A stretch of 64,000 nucleotides of DNA from Xanthobacteraceae bacterium. Its GTDB lineage: Bacteria; Pseudomonadota; Alphaproteobacteria; Rhizobiales; Xanthobacteraceae. The first letter of the stretch is position 1; every line of letters starts with the position of its first letter. The stretch is from positions 297,549-361,548 of the forward strand of contig JARBUD010000002.1 of the NCBI GenBank assembly GCA_029239875.1, read 5' to 3'. The notes beneath the pieces are model-generated. The model was not told where the DNA came from. It did no database searches and was given only the letters and a program-made list of their open reading frames with translations. Positions 46,577-55,737 of the stretch are shown here, one piece after another. The translations under genes and the position numbers were made by a program.

Positions 46577-46695
46577 GGGATCTCTCCTTGCCAACCGGGG
46601 TTCAAGGCCGCGGCGACGGGGGAACATGGAATTTAGATAGTCTCTCGCGCGCCGGAGGGGAAGGGCGGTTCATGAGGCCGCCAGCCCCTTGTCAC

Positions 46696-46792
46696 GCCGT
46701 CATCCCCGGGCTTGGCCCGGGGATCCACGTCTTTTCCTATCCGCCAGGACGGTTCCCAAGTCGTGGATGGCCGGGCCAAGCCCGGCCATGAC
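46696..46792. repeat. Dispersed palindromic repeat, family C (copy 3)
   Basis: GCCGTCATCCCCGGGCTTGG...CGGGGATCCACG faces CGTGGATGGCCGGGCCAAGCCCGGCCATGAC. It is the most divergent of the three C copies. Confidence 0.65.
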
Positions 46793-46830
46793 GAGCCTCT
46801 GAACGGGAGGGTTCGAAATGAATCGGCTTC

Positions 46831-47328
46831 TCACGCCAGCGCGTCGATCTCGGCGTCGGAGAGCGTGCCCGGGACGATGGTGACGGGGATGGGAAGGCCC
46901 GCCCAGGTCCCGGTCGCCAGCGAGGCGATCAGCGGTCCGGGACCTTCGTTGCCGGTGCCGGCGGCGAGCACGAGGATGGCGATGTCTTCGTCGGCATCGA
47001 TCAGCTTGTGGATCTCGTCGACGATCCGGCCCTCGCGCACGATCCGCTCCGGCTCGACGCCCGCCACCGTACGGGCCCGCGCGGAAAGATGCTCCAGCCG
47101 CGCCTCGGCCTTGTCGGTCGCCTCCGCCCGCATAAGCCCGGCGACGCCGAGCCACTGACTCTGCACGTCGGCGAGCTCCAGCACGCTGAGCAGCACGACG
47201 CCGCCCTGCAGGCGGGTGGCGCGGCGCACGGCGTAGTAGAGCGCGCGGTCGCATTCCGGCGTGTCGTCGGCGACGACGAGGAACTTGCGGCGGTGGCCGG
47301 GTTCGTGGCTCTGGCGCCGGCGCGTCAT
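46831..47328 (-). CDS. Universal stress protein (UspA family)
   Basis: A 165-residue UspA-fold protein. It starts with KFLVVADDTPECDRALYYAVRRA and has VREGRIVDEIHKLIDADEDIAILVLAAGTG before PVTIVPG. The ATP-binding G-2X-G-9X-G(S/T) signature is not clear, so it may not bind ATP. GGAGG precedes ATG 47328. It lies 24 bases after the trpS stop on the same strand. Confidence 0.88.
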   Translation of the reverse strand: MTRRRQSHEPGHRRKFLVVADDTPECDRALYYAVRRATRLQGGVVLLSVLELADVQSQWLGVAGLMRAEATDKAEARLEHLSARARTVAGVEPERIVREGRIVDEIHKLIDADEDIAILVLAAGTGNEGPGPLIASLATGTWAGLPIPVTIVPGTLSDAEIDALA

Positions 47329-47352
47329 GTCGTTTCCTCCAGGCCGCGGAGG

Positions 47353-48384
47353 TTAGCGCACGAAGCCGACGATGTCCTTCACCTGCCGCATTGTCTCGTC
47401 GGCGATCACCCGCGCCCGCGCCGCGCCGTCGCGCAGGATGGCGTCGATGTGCGAGGGCTCGGAGACGAGGCGCTTCATCTCGCTACCGACCGGGCCGAGC
47501 TTGGCCACCGACAGGTCGACCAGCGCCGCCTTGAAGGTGGAGAACTGGCCGCCGCCGAACTCGGCCAGCACCTTCTCCTTCGAGATGTCCGCCAGCGCCG
47601 CATAGATGCCGACGAGGTTCTCCGCCTCCGGCCGGCCCTTCAGCCCTTCGGCTTCGCTCGGCAGCGGCTCGGGATCGGTCTTGGCCTTGCGGATCTTCGA
47701 GGCGACGGTGTCGGCGTCGTCGGTGAGGTTGATGCGCGAGAGGTCGGACGGATCGGACTTCGACATCTTCTTCGAACCGTCGCGCAGGCTCATGACGCGC
47801 GCCGCCGGCCCGCCGATCAGCGGCTCCGGCTGCGGGAAGAACGTCCCCTCGAGCCCCAGCGCCGTCATGGACGGGCCGAAATCGTTGTTGAACTTCTGCG
47901 CGATGTCGCGGGCCAACTCCAGATGCTGCTTCTGGTCTTCGCCAACCGGCACATGGGTGGCGCGGTAGAGCAGGATGTCGGCGGCCATCAGGTTCGGATA
48001 GGCGTAGAGGCCGACCGAGGCATTCTCGCGGTCCTTGCCCGCCTTCTCCTTGAACTGGGTCATGCGGTTGAGCCAGCCGAGGCGGGCAACGCAGTTGAAC
48101 ACCCAGGCGAGCTCGGCATGGCCGGAGACCTGGCTCTGGTTGAACACGATGTGCTTGGCCGGGTCGATGCCGGCGGCGATGAAGGCGGCGGTGACCTCGC
48201 GGATCTGCTTCTTCAGCTCGGCCGGGTCCTGCCAGACCGTGATGGCGTGCATGTCGACGACGCAATAGAGGCAGTCATAGCTGTCCTGCAGCGCCACGAA
48301 GCGCTGGATGGCGCCGAGATAATTGCCGAGATGCAGGTTTCCGGTCGGCTGGACGCCGGAGAACACGCGCTGCTGAAAGGCCAT
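47353..48384 (-). CDS. trpS: Tryptophan-tRNA ligase
   Basis: Class I aminoacyl-tRNA synthetase charging tRNA-Trp. The 343-residue protein has the HIGH-like [12 protein letters not shown] at residues ~12-23, and the KMSKS motif in [21 protein letters not shown] 48384 ([13 protein letters not shown]) fits the family; the upstream open extension does not. It lies between murJ and usp on the same strand, 74 bases downstream of the murJ stop codon. Confidence 0.97.
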   Translation of the reverse strand: MAFQQRVFSGVQPTGNLHLGNYLGAIQRFVALQDSYDCLYCVVDMHAITVWQDPAELKKQIREVTAAFIAAGIDPAKHIVFNQSQVSGHAELAWVFNCVARLGWLNRMTQFKEKAGKDRENASVGLYAYPNLMAADILLYRATHVPVGEDQKQHLELARDIAQKFNNDFGPSMTALGLEGTFFPQPEPLIGGPAARVMSLRDGSKKMSKSDPSDLSRINLTDDADTVASKIRKAKTDPEPLPSEAEGLKGRPEAENLVGIYAALADISKEKVLAEFGGGQFSTFKAALVDLSVAKLGPVGSEMKRLVSEPSHIDAILRDGAARARVIADETMRQVKDIVGFVR

Positions 48385-48458
48385 GGGGACGTCCTGTGGT
48401 CTGCGCCCTGTTTTCGCGACGGCGCTAATGGCACGCATGCCGGATAGGGGCAAGCTGT

Positions 48459-49976
48459 CTATCGGCGCAGGCCCGCGCGCAGCGCCGCGATCTCCATGCC
48501 GCCGAACAGCCGGGCGCCACCGGCATAGACCGCGACGCCGAGCAGGACGAGGCCGGCAAGCGCGGCGGCGGCCATGATCCCGCCGGCGCTCAGCAGGGCT
48601 TCAGTGAGGCGCGCCGCCAGCACGATGGCGAGTGCCATGGCGAGCGCGGCGAGGCCTAATCCCAGGAGTCGCCGGCGCGCCTCGTGCGGGACGACCAGCA
48701 GCCGGCGGCGGGCGAGGCCGATGCCGAGGCCGGCAAGTCCGACGAGGCTGGAGACCAGCACCCCGAGCGCCGGTCCGGCCATGCCGAGCGGACCGACGGC
48801 GAGGAAGCCGATGACGGCGCCGATGGGCAGCGCGGCGAGGCTGGCGACGGTGACGTGCCGCGACAGGCCGCTCGCGAAGGCGATGGCGACGAGCACCTTC
48901 TCCACCGCCTGCAACGGCAAGGTCAGTGCGAGCAAGGCGAGCGCGGTGGCGGTGAGCGTGCTCGCCTCGGCGTCGAAGGCGCCGCGCTGGAACAGCACGG
49001 CGACGATGGGATGGGCGAGCACGGCCAGTCCCGCCGCCGCCGGCAAAGAGAGCGCCAGCGCCGCCTCCAGCCCGCCCGTTCCGGCCTTGGCCTCGTCTTT
49101 GGCGGCGAGCGCCGGCAGCAGCACCGCCCCCGCGCTGGCGCCGACGAGGCCGAGCGGCAATTCGACGAGGCGGGTGGCGTAGAACAGCGCCGCCACGCCG
49201 CCGGCGATCCCGGACGCGGCCGAGGCGGCGATGAGGAAGCGGAGCTGAGGCAGGGCGGCGGCCAGCAGCGTCGGCGCCGCGCCCGCGAGCATGGGCAGCG
49301 CGGCCTTGAGGTCGGCCTTCGAGACCCGCAGGTCGAAGAAATCGCGCGGCACGGCGATCAGGTTCAGCACGAACTGGGTCAGCGCCCCGGCCACCGCTCC
49401 CGCCGCCAGCCAGGCGAGCGCGGCGGGCACGCTCATCTGCTTGCCGTCGGCGAGCCAGAGCAGGACGAGCAACGCGATCACCATCACATTGGCGGCGGCA
49501 GGTGCCATGGCCGGGCGGGCGAAGCGGCCGGCGACATTGGCGAAGGCGGCGAAAACGCCGGCCAGTAGGGCGAGCGGCAGGCAGGCGATAGCGAGCCGTC
49601 CGGCCAGCACCGCGCCGTCCTCGCGCGGGCCGGAATCCGGGAAGCCCGGTGCCAGCAGCGCCACCACCTGCGGCATGAGCAGGAAGATGAGGATCGCCAG
49701 CACCAGCGCTGCGAGGCCGAACAGGATCAGCGCCGCCCCGGCGAGCCTTGCGCGTCGCTCGGTCTCGCCTGCCAGCCGCGGCAGGATGGCGGCGTTCAGC
49801 GCGCCCTCGCCGAGCAGCCGTCGGGCGAGCTGCGGCAGAGCGAGGCCGGCCACGGAAGCATCCGCCACCACTCCCGTGCCGAACAGCGCCGCCACCCCGG
49901 CATCGCGGGCGAAGCCGAGCACGCGCGAGGCGAGGGTGAGGAGCGCGACGGTGGAGGCGCGGCGGAGCAGGGCCAT
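48459..49976 (-). CDS. murJ: Lipid II flippase MurJ
   Basis: MOP-superfamily integral membrane protein that flips lipid II across the inner membrane for peptidoglycan synthesis. The 505-residue chain has about 14 helices. The start [25 protein letters not shown] and the motif [19 protein letters not shown] match Mur[26 protein letters not shown] is also diagnostic. trpS follows on the same strand. Confidence 0.95.
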   Translation of the reverse strand: MALLRRASTVALLTLASRVLGFARDAGVAALFGTGVVADASVAGLALPQLARRLLGEGALNAAILPRLAGETERRARLAGAALILFGLAALVLAILIFLLMPQVVALLAPGFPDSGPREDGAVLAGRLAIACLPLALLAGVFAAFANVAGRFARPAMAPAAANVMVIALLVLLWLADGKQMSVPAALAWLAAGAVAGALTQFVLNLIAVPRDFFDLRVSKADLKAALPMLAGAAPTLLAAALPQLRFLIAASAASGIAGGVAALFYATRLVELPLGLVGASAGAVLLPALAAKDEAKAGTGGLEAALALSLPAAAGLAVLAHPIVAVLFQRGAFDAEASTLTATALALLALTLPLQAVEKVLVAIAFASGLSRHVTVASLAALPIGAVIGFLAVGPLGMAGPALGVLVSSLVGLAGLGIGLARRRLLVVPHEARRRLLGLGLAALAMALAIVLAARLTEALLSAGGIMAAAALAGLVLLGVAVYAGGARLFGGMEIAALRAGLRR

Positions 49977-50329
49977 GATCTCGAGGCGGTTATGAAAGGT
50001 CGCTGGCAGGGAGCCGGTTGTGGCTTTGCAACCGACCTTCAGCGGCGTTTTATCCGGCTTTTCGTGACCTCGTCATCTGTACAGCCGGCAATGGCCCTCA
50101 TCCTGAGGCGCGAGCGTCAGCGAGCCTCGAAGGATGTTCGCTACGGCGCACCCGGACGAGCATCCTTCGAGGCCTGGCCGATGGCCGGGCACCTCAGGAT
50201 GAGGATCATCAGAGGCGGGCGGGGATTGCAAGCCGGGTTGTGCCGGCACCACCGCCAGCGTTGCGGGCTCGGCCCTCGTCTGCTACCGCCATGGCACCTT
50301 CCCGCGACGCCCCTCCAGAGAAAGCGCCC
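49977..50329. other. Gene-free divergent region between murJ and the PfkB kinase
   Basis: A family A repeat (50096-50204) fills the middle. The rest shows only a short inverted repeat (GGTTG-N8-CAACC near 50013) and no gene. ATG 50291 is in frame with the kinase but lacks a ribosome site. Confidence 0.6.
50096..50204. repeat. Dispersed palindromic repeat, family A (copy 5)
   Basis: CCTCATCCTGAGG...CCTCAGGATGAGG outer arms with GCCTCGAAGGATG/CATCCTTCGAGGC inside. Confidence 0.85.
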
Positions 50330-51328
50330 ATGACCGTCCAGCAGCTCGATGTGATCGGCTTCGGCAACGCCATCGTCGATGTGCTCGCCCGCACCGAGGA
50401 TGCCTTCCTCGACCGGCAAGGCATGCGCAAGGGCGGCATGACGCTGATCGACGAGGCGCGGGCCGAGGCGGTCTACGGCTCCATGGGGCCGGGCGTTGAG
50501 ATTTCCGGTGGGTCGGCCGCCAACACCATGGCCGGCATCGCCTCGCTGGGCGGGCAGGCCGGCTTCGTCGGCAAGGTCCGCGACGACGAGCTCGGCGGCA
50601 TCTTCGCCCATGACATCCGCGCCGCCGGCGTCGCCTATGCCACGCCCCCGGCCGCTTCCGGCCCGGCGACGGCGCGCTGCCTGATCTTGGTCACGCCTGA
50701 CGGCGAGCGCACCATGAATACCTATCTCGGCGCGGCGCAGGACCTCGGCCCGGCCGATGTCGACGAAGCTGCGGTCGCGGCCGCCGCCGTCACCTATCTG
50801 GAAGGCTATCTGTGGGATCCGCCGGCGGCGAAGGAAGCCTTCCTCAAGGCCTCCGGCATCGCCCACAAGGCCGGGCGGACCGTGTCGCTCACTTTGTCCG
50901 ACGCCTTCTGCGTCGGGCGCTATCGCGCCGAATTCCTCGATCTCATGCGCAAGGGCGTGGTCGACCTCGTCTTCGCCAACGAGGCGGAGCTGATGTCGCT
51001 CTACGAGACCGAATTCGATACCGCGCTGGCGCAGCTGCGCGCCGATACGAAGCGTGCGGTGGTCACCCGTTCCGAGAAGGGTGCGCTGTCGATGACGGCG
51101 GACGAACTCGTCAGCGTCCCCGCCTTCCCGGTGGCCAAGGTGGTAGACACCACCGGCGCGGGCGACCTCTTCGCCGCCGGCTACCTGCACGGTTTCTCGC
51201 GCGGCTTCGCGGCGGAGGAGTGCCTGAAGCTCGGCGCGCTCTGCGCCTCCGAGATCATCAGCCATATCGGCGCCCGCCCCGAGCGCAAGCTGAAGGATTT
51301 CGCTTTGGAGAACGGCCTCAGGGTCTGA
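50330..51328 (+). CDS. PfkB family carbohydrate/nucleoside kinase (adenosine kinase-like)
   Basis: A 332-residue ribokinase-fold kinase. PfkB signature 1 region GGSAANTMAGIASLGG and signature 2 DTTGAGDLFAAGYLHG, with the catalytic Asp, are intact. Rhizobiales homologues are usually called adenosine kinase; ribokinase-type sugar specificity remains possible. ATG 50330 gives the family N-terminus (MTVQQLDVIGFGNAIVDVLA). A hairpin terminator follows the stop. Confidence 0.9.
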   Translation: MTVQQLDVIGFGNAIVDVLARTEDAFLDRQGMRKGGMTLIDEARAEAVYGSMGPGVEISGGSAANTMAGIASLGGQAGFVGKVRDDELGGIFAHDIRAAGVAYATPPAASGPATARCLILVTPDGERTMNTYLGAAQDLGPADVDEAAVAAAAVTYLEGYLWDPPAAKEAFLKASGIAHKAGRTVSLTLSDAFCVGRYRAEFLDLMRKGVVDLVFANEAELMSLYETEFDTALAQLRADTKRAVVTRSEKGALSMTADELVSVPAFPVAKVVDTTGAGDLFAAGYLHGFSRGFAAEECLKLGALCASEIISHIGARPERKLKDFALENGLRV

Positions 51329-51340
51329 CGGCCAAAAAAG

Positions 51341-51362
51341 AGGCCGGCCCGAAGGCCGGCCT
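51341..51362. terminator. Hairpin terminator between convergent genes
   Basis: AGGCCGGCC-CGAA-GGCCGGCCT is a perfect 9-bp stem. The A6 run before it reads as T6 on the minus strand, so it is strongest for the DUF2076 gene; on the plus strand only TT follows. Confidence 0.8.
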
Positions 51363-51394
51363 TGAGAGGAAACGTCTCGGAAATTCGGCGAGGA

Positions 51395-52141
51395 TCAGAT
51401 CTCCTCGTCGCCGCCGAACCAGCCGCCGCCGTCGAACCAGCCGCCATTGTCGGCGCCGGAGATGTCTTCCGCCCCCGGATCATTGGCGGAGGCGTCGGTC
51501 GCCGACGTATCGGTGTCGGCTGCCGGCTCGGCGGGAGCTTCCGCCGCCTTGGCCTCGCTGCCGCCACTGAGCATGCCGGAGATGGCGCTGCCGAGCAGCA
51601 CGCCGCCCGCCACGCCCATCGCCGTCTGCGCTGCGCCGGCGAGGAAGCCGCCACCGCCGAAGCCGGGCCGGCCGGGCATTCCCTGCTGGAGTCCGCCCTG
51701 TTGGAATCCGCCCTGCTGCTGGCCGGGAGGCGCATAGCCGCCGGGCGCACCCTGCTGCTGGCCATAGCCCTGCGCCGCACCCTGCGCGGCCCCCGCCCCG
51801 AAGGGCGAGCCCGGTCGCGGCATGGAGGGCACCGGGCTGCGGCGCGGCGGCTGACTGCCGCCGAACAGGCTGCCGAACAGCCCGCCGCCGGAGGCGGGGC
51901 GCTCCTCTTCCTGCGCCTGCTGGGCCTGCTGCTCCAGCTCGCTGATGCGGGCCTGCGCCTGCTCCAGCGCGTAGCCCTGCATCACGATGGTCTGGGCCAT
52001 CAGATAGGGCGCCGCCGGCTGCTGGGCGATACGCTGGGCGATGAAGCCTTCCGCCTCCGCGTCGCGCGGGCCGGACTGGCGTTCCGCTTCGCCGAGCTTG
52101 GCGAAGAGGCCGTCTATGGCCTGGCGGTCTTGCTCGTTCAT
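51395..52141 (-). CDS. DUF2076 family protein
   Basis: A 248-residue protein of the DUF2076 family. The N-terminal helical domain (MNEQDRQAIDGLFAKLGEAERQSGPRD...) and the YLMAQTIVMQGYALEQAQARISELE coiled coil are family-typical. The middle is Gln/Gly/Pro-rich, then FLAGAAQTAMGVAGGVLLGSAISGML forms a hydrophobic segment, and the acidic, Trp/Gly-rich tail (NGGWFDGGGWFGGDEE) is disordered. No function is known. GGAG precedes ATG 52141. Confidence 0.88.
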   Translation of the reverse strand: MNEQDRQAIDGLFAKLGEAERQSGPRDAEAEGFIAQRIAQQPAAPYLMAQTIVMQGYALEQAQARISELEQQAQQAQEEERPASGGGLFGSLFGGSQPPRRSPVPSMPRPGSPFGAGAAQGAAQGYGQQQGAPGGYAPPGQQQGGFQQGGLQQGMPGRPGFGGGGFLAGAAQTAMGVAGGVLLGSAISGMLSGGSEAKAAEAPAEPAADTDTSATDASANDPGAEDISGADNGGWFDGGGWFGGDEEI

Positions 52142-52176
52142 CGGATGAGTCTCCTTCGGGCGCTGCCGCTGCCGGC

Positions 52177-52896
52177 TCACTCGCGCTCGCCGGTGAAGTT
52201 CAGCAGCAGCTGGAAGATGTTGACGAAGTTCAGGTAGAGCGAGAAGGCGCCGAAGACGGCGAGCTTCTGCTGCGATTCCGCGTCGAAATAATCGGCGTAC
52301 TGCTCCTTGATCGACTGGGTGTCCCAGGCAGTCAGGCCGACGAAGACGAGGATGCCCACGACCGACACGATGAACTGCAGCATCGTCGAGCCGAGGAAGA
52401 TGTTGACGAGGCTGGCGATCACCACGCCGATCAGGCCCATGATCAGGAACGAGCCGAACTGTGAGAGGTCGCGCTTGGTCGTGTAGCCGTAGAGGCTCGT
52501 TGCGCCGAACATGGTCGCGGCGATGAAGAAGGTGCGGGCGATGCTCGTCCCCGTGAAGACGAGGAAGATCGAGGCCATGGAAAGGCCCATTACCGCGCAG
52601 AACGCCCAGAACATGGTCTGCGCGCCCGACGCCGACATCGACTGCATGCGGAACGAGAAGAACAGCACGAAGGCGAGCGGGGCCAGCATCACCACCCATT
52701 TCAGCGGGGTGGAGAAGATCGGCACGTAGAGCGCCGGCGTGGTGCCGACGACGAAGGCGACGACGCCCGTCAGCACGAGGCCGAGCGCCATGTAGTTGTA
52801 GACCCGCAGCATATGGCGGCGCAGGCCCTCGTCGAAGACGGCCTGGTCGACGGTCGCGGTACGGGACCACTGGAAGCCGGGGTTCGGCATGCTCAT
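52177..52896 (-). CDS. Bax inhibitor-1/YccA family membrane protein
   Basis: A 239-residue, seven-helix membrane protein of the BI-1/YccA family. Diagnostic features are the N-terminal VFDEGLRRHMLRVYNYMALGL and the C-terminal GLTAWDTQSIKEQY with the conserved Asp pair region. Homologues act as pH-dependent calcium leak channels or FtsH modulators. It precedes the DUF2076 gene by 35 bases and may share its transcript. Confidence 0.93.
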   Translation of the reverse strand: MSMPNPGFQWSRTATVDQAVFDEGLRRHMLRVYNYMALGLVLTGVVAFVVGTTPALYVPIFSTPLKWVVMLAPLAFVLFFSFRMQSMSASGAQTMFWAFCAVMGLSMASIFLVFTGTSIARTFFIAATMFGATSLYGYTTKRDLSQFGSFLIMGLIGVVIASLVNIFLGSTMLQFIVSVVGILVFVGLTAWDTQSIKEQYADYFDAESQQKLAVFGAFSLYLNFVNIFQLLLNFTGERE

Positions 52897-52982
52897 GTCA
52901 GTCTCCTATTGACCTATGTGGGTCGGGTGTAGCGGTTTCAACAGGCCCGGCTTACCGCCGGGCACGGTTCAGTAGAGGGCGG

Positions 52983-53783
52983 TCAGTAAAGCGATCTCGC
53001 CAGCCGGGCGGCGGCGCGGTCGATCTCGCGGGGGCTCGCTTCCGGTCCGGGCTGGGCGACGAGGGCGTAGGCGACCTCGCCCATCTGCCAGTAGGCGGCG
53101 TTGAGCTCGTCCTTCGGCACGGTGGTCGCCGGCACCACGTCGAAGCCGCCCGGACGGACGGCGAAGAGCGAGACGGTGCCCAGATCCTTGGTCTTCACCG
53201 CCATCTCGACGCTGGGGCCGAAGGCGGAGGGGAAGACCTGCACGTCCTCCACCTGCCAGTCCTCCGGCAGCGCCGGCATGACGATGGCGGTGGCGGCGCG
53301 GATCTCCGCCGGATCGTAGTCCTGCCTGGTGCGCTGCGAGGGCATGCCGGCCCGCACCAGCGCGGTGCGGTGGGCGCGCACGGCGTCGTCGACATAGGCC
53401 GGCGGCAGGTCCGAGGCGACGACGCGGCTCACCCCGAGATGGCCGAACTGCGCATTGGCGAACCAGCCGGCGCCGATGAGCAGCGTCACCGTCGCGGCGA
53501 TGCGCAGGCCGCGCAGCCAGCGCTCGCGCGACAGGGCGCGCTCCAGCCGCCGCGCCGCCTCGGCGGTGGCGATGCGGGCGGTGGCGGTCGAGGCGCCGCG
53601 CGGGGTCTCGGCGAGCGACAGGCGCAGCTCGTCGCGGATGCGCAGATCCGCCATCACCCGCGAGGCGGCGGACGGGTTGGCGCTGAGATAGGCCTCGACG
53701 TCGATGCGCCGGGCGACGGTCAGCTGGTCGTCGACATAGGCCTGCAGGTCCTCGTCGGAGACGGGATCAATATGCGGGGTCAT
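52983..53783 (-). CDS. Transmembrane anti-sigma factor
   Basis: A 266-residue protein. The N-terminal cytoplasmic domain (SDEDLQAYVDDQL...RIRDELRLSLA) resembles RsiW-type anti-sigma domains but lacks the HxxxCxxC zinc motif (it has no Cys there). One transmembrane helix follows (LRIAATVTLLIGAGWFANAQF, about residues 95-115), then a periplasmic domain. It overlaps the ECF sigma gene by 17 bases, the classic arrangement of a sigma factor and its inhibitor. Confidence 0.87.
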   Translation of the reverse strand: MTPHIDPVSDEDLQAYVDDQLTVARRIDVEAYLSANPSAASRVMADLRIRDELRLSLAETPRGASTATARIATAEAARRLERALSRERWLRGLRIAATVTLLIGAGWFANAQFGHLGVSRVVASDLPPAYVDDAVRAHRTALVRAGMPSQRTRQDYDPAEIRAATAIVMPALPEDWQVEDVQVFPSAFGPSVEMAVKTKDLGTVSLFAVRPGGFDVVPATTVPKDELNAAYWQMGEVAYALVAQPGPEASPREIDRAAARLARSLY

Positions 53784-54351
53784 CCGATCCTCCAACAATG
53801 CGCAGGCGGGCGGGTCGCGCCGTGCCGTCCTCGATGGCGCGCAGCGCGGCGCGGGCGCGCGACAGGCGCGACATCAGCGTGCCCTGCGGGATGCCGAGCG
53901 TGGCGGCGGCTTCGGCGTAGCCGAGCCCTTCGATGGCCACGAGATGCAGCGCCGCGCGCTGCTCCTCGGGCAGTTCCATGAAGGCGTCGCGCACCTGGGC
54001 GAGGCGCAGCTGATGTTCCTGCGCGGGCGCCGCGACGGTCTCCGCCAGTTCCAGCGCCTCGGCCTCGCGCCGCGCCTCCGCCTTGCGGGAGCGGCGGCGG
54101 TCGATGAACACGTTGTGCAGCACCGAGAGCAGCCAGCCGCGCAAACCTTTGCTGCTGTCGCCTTTGCCGGTTTCGCTGCGTCCGGCGTCGAAGCTGCCGC
54201 GCCGCTCATAGGCGCGCAGCAGCGCGTCGTGGACGAGGTCCTCCGCCTCCGCGTCGTCGCGCGTCAGCGAGCGGGCATAGCGCCGCATCACGGCGAGCTG
54301 CCCGAGGACATCGAATTTGCCGGTCCGGCTGTTCGCCTGATCGCGCCTCAT
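53767..54351 (-). CDS. ECF RNA polymerase sigma factor
   Basis: A 194-residue extracytoplasmic-function sigma factor. Region 2 (RRYARSLTRDDAEAEDLVHDALLRAYERRG) and region 4 (LPEEQRAALHLVAIEGLGYAEAAATLGIPQGTLMSRLSRARAAL) are complete. It is not EcfG itself, because no nepR or phyR gene flanks it. The anti-sigma gene overlaps its end. The upstream 170 bases are shared with the divergent ROK gene and contain an EcfG-type promoter facing that gene. Confidence 0.92.
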   Translation of the reverse strand: MRRDQANSRTGKFDVLGQLAVMRRYARSLTRDDAEAEDLVHDALLRAYERRGSFDAGRSETGKGDSSKGLRGWLLSVLHNVFIDRRRSRKAEARREAEALELAETVAAPAQEHQLRLAQVRDAFMELPEEQRAALHLVAIEGLGYAEAAATLGIPQGTLMSRLSRARAALRAIEDGTARPARLRIVGGSDDPAY

Positions 54352-54429
54352 GACCCGTATACGGAGCCTCTGCCGCTCCTATTCCGTGGCGGGATGAAAA
54401 TTTCGCGTCGCCCTGCGCCGCGACGGGCG

Positions 54430-54455
54430 GGAACGCACCGGCCGCCTCGGCCGTT
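54430..54455 (+). promoter_or_regulatory. EcfG-type general stress promoter for the ROK kinase gene
   Basis: GGAAC (54430-54434), 17 bases, CGTT (54452-54455); an exact consensus match facing the kinase gene, 83 bases before its ATG. Confidence 0.72.
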
Positions 54456-54537
54456 CTCCCGGGAGACTAACAGCTTACCTATCGTGACGGTGCGCAACTT
54501 GCCGTCATGACGTTTCCGCGTGATGACGGAGTTCCGC

Positions 54538-55722
54538 ATGGCCACGGCCGAGAAGGCGAAGGACAAGACGCAGAAGACCGAGAAGCCGAAGGAAAGCCCG
54601 CCTGGGCTCGGCGTGCATGGCGCGGCGACGCTCACCGCCGTCACGGTGGACGCGTGCAACAGCCAGCTGCGCGAGGAGGACGGTTTCGTCGGCGACCGCG
54701 CCCGGCGGGCGGCGTTCTTCGAGAGCCTGGAGCGCTGGCGCAAGGTCGCGACGATCAAGCATCCCGTGCTCGGCGACGGCCCGACGAAGGACCTGTCCAA
54801 GTCGCTGATCGACCAGGCGCTGGCAGAGGGCAAGCCGCATGAGCAGGCGCTGATCATGAGCGCCATCGAGGATTATGCCGGCGAGCTCGCCGCGGTGCTG
54901 CGCCGGCTGCTGCGCTCCAAGGATTGGCGCGGCACGCAGCGCATCGCGGTCGGCGGCGGGCTTGCCGCCAGCCGCTTCGCCGCCATCGCCGTCGCCCGCG
55001 CGGAGCTCAAGCTGCGCGCCGACGACATCGAGATCGAGCTGCATCCGATCCGCAACGATCCCGACGAGGCCGGGCTCATCGGTGCCGTGCATCTGGCGCC
55101 GAGCTGGATGTTCGAGAGCTTCGACGACATCCTCGCCGTCGACATCGGCGGCACCAATATTCGCGCCGGCATCGTCCGCCTCAACCTCGACAAGGCCGAC
55201 GACCTTTCCAAGGCCAAGGTGCGCGAGATCGAACTGTGGCGCCACGGCGACGAGGACCCCGCGCGCGACAAGGCGATCGACCGCATGGTCGACATGCTCA
55301 AGGACCTGATCGGCAAGGCGGAGAAGGAGGGCGTGAAGCTCGCCCCCTTCATCGGCGTCGGCTGTCCGGGCGCGATCGCCGAGGACGGCTCGATCGAGAC
55401 CGGCGGGCAGAACCTTCCCGGCAATTGGGAGAGCGCCCGCTTCAACCTGCCGGCGGCGCTGTGGGACGCGATCCCCGAGATCGATGGGCGCGAGACCGTC
55501 GTGGTCATGCACAACGACGCGGTGGTGCAGGGGCTCAGCGAGGTGCCGTTCATGCAGGACGTCGCGCGGTGGGGCGCGGTCACCATCGGCACCGGGCTCG
55601 GCAATGCCCGCTTCACCAACCGCGAACGCCCCAATGCCGAGCAGAAGGCCGCGGGCAGGCGTGTGAAGAAGGACGAGAAGGACAAGGAGAACGGCAAGAA
55701 GGACAAGGCGGGGAAAGGCTGA
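54538..55722 (+). CDS. ROK-family kinase with circularly permuted domain order
   Basis: A 394-residue sugar-kinase-like protein. The ATP-phosphate motif DIGGTNIRAGIV, normally N-terminal in ROK proteins, is at residue ~201. After it come VGCPGAI, NLPGNW, HNDAVVQGL (catalytic Asp region) and GTGLGNARF, then a Lys-rich tail. Before it, SAIEDYAGELAAVL and RIAVGGGLAASRFAA resemble the usual C-terminal GGG motif. So the order looks circularly permuted. The ROK zinc motif is missing. ATG 54538 has GGAG seven bases upstream. The substrate is unknown. Confidence 0.8.
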   Translation: MATAEKAKDKTQKTEKPKESPPGLGVHGAATLTAVTVDACNSQLREEDGFVGDRARRAAFFESLERWRKVATIKHPVLGDGPTKDLSKSLIDQALAEGKPHEQALIMSAIEDYAGELAAVLRRLLRSKDWRGTQRIAVGGGLAASRFAAIAVARAELKLRADDIEIELHPIRNDPDEAGLIGAVHLAPSWMFESFDDILAVDIGGTNIRAGIVRLNLDKADDLSKAKVREIELWRHGDEDPARDKAIDRMVDMLKDLIGKAEKEGVKLAPFIGVGCPGAIAEDGSIETGGQNLPGNWESARFNLPAALWDAIPEIDGRETVVVMHNDAVVQGLSEVPFMQDVARWGAVTIGTGLGNARFTNRERPNAEQKAAGRRVKKDEKDKENGKKDKAGKG

Positions 55723-55737
55723 CCCGCCCGCCGGGAC

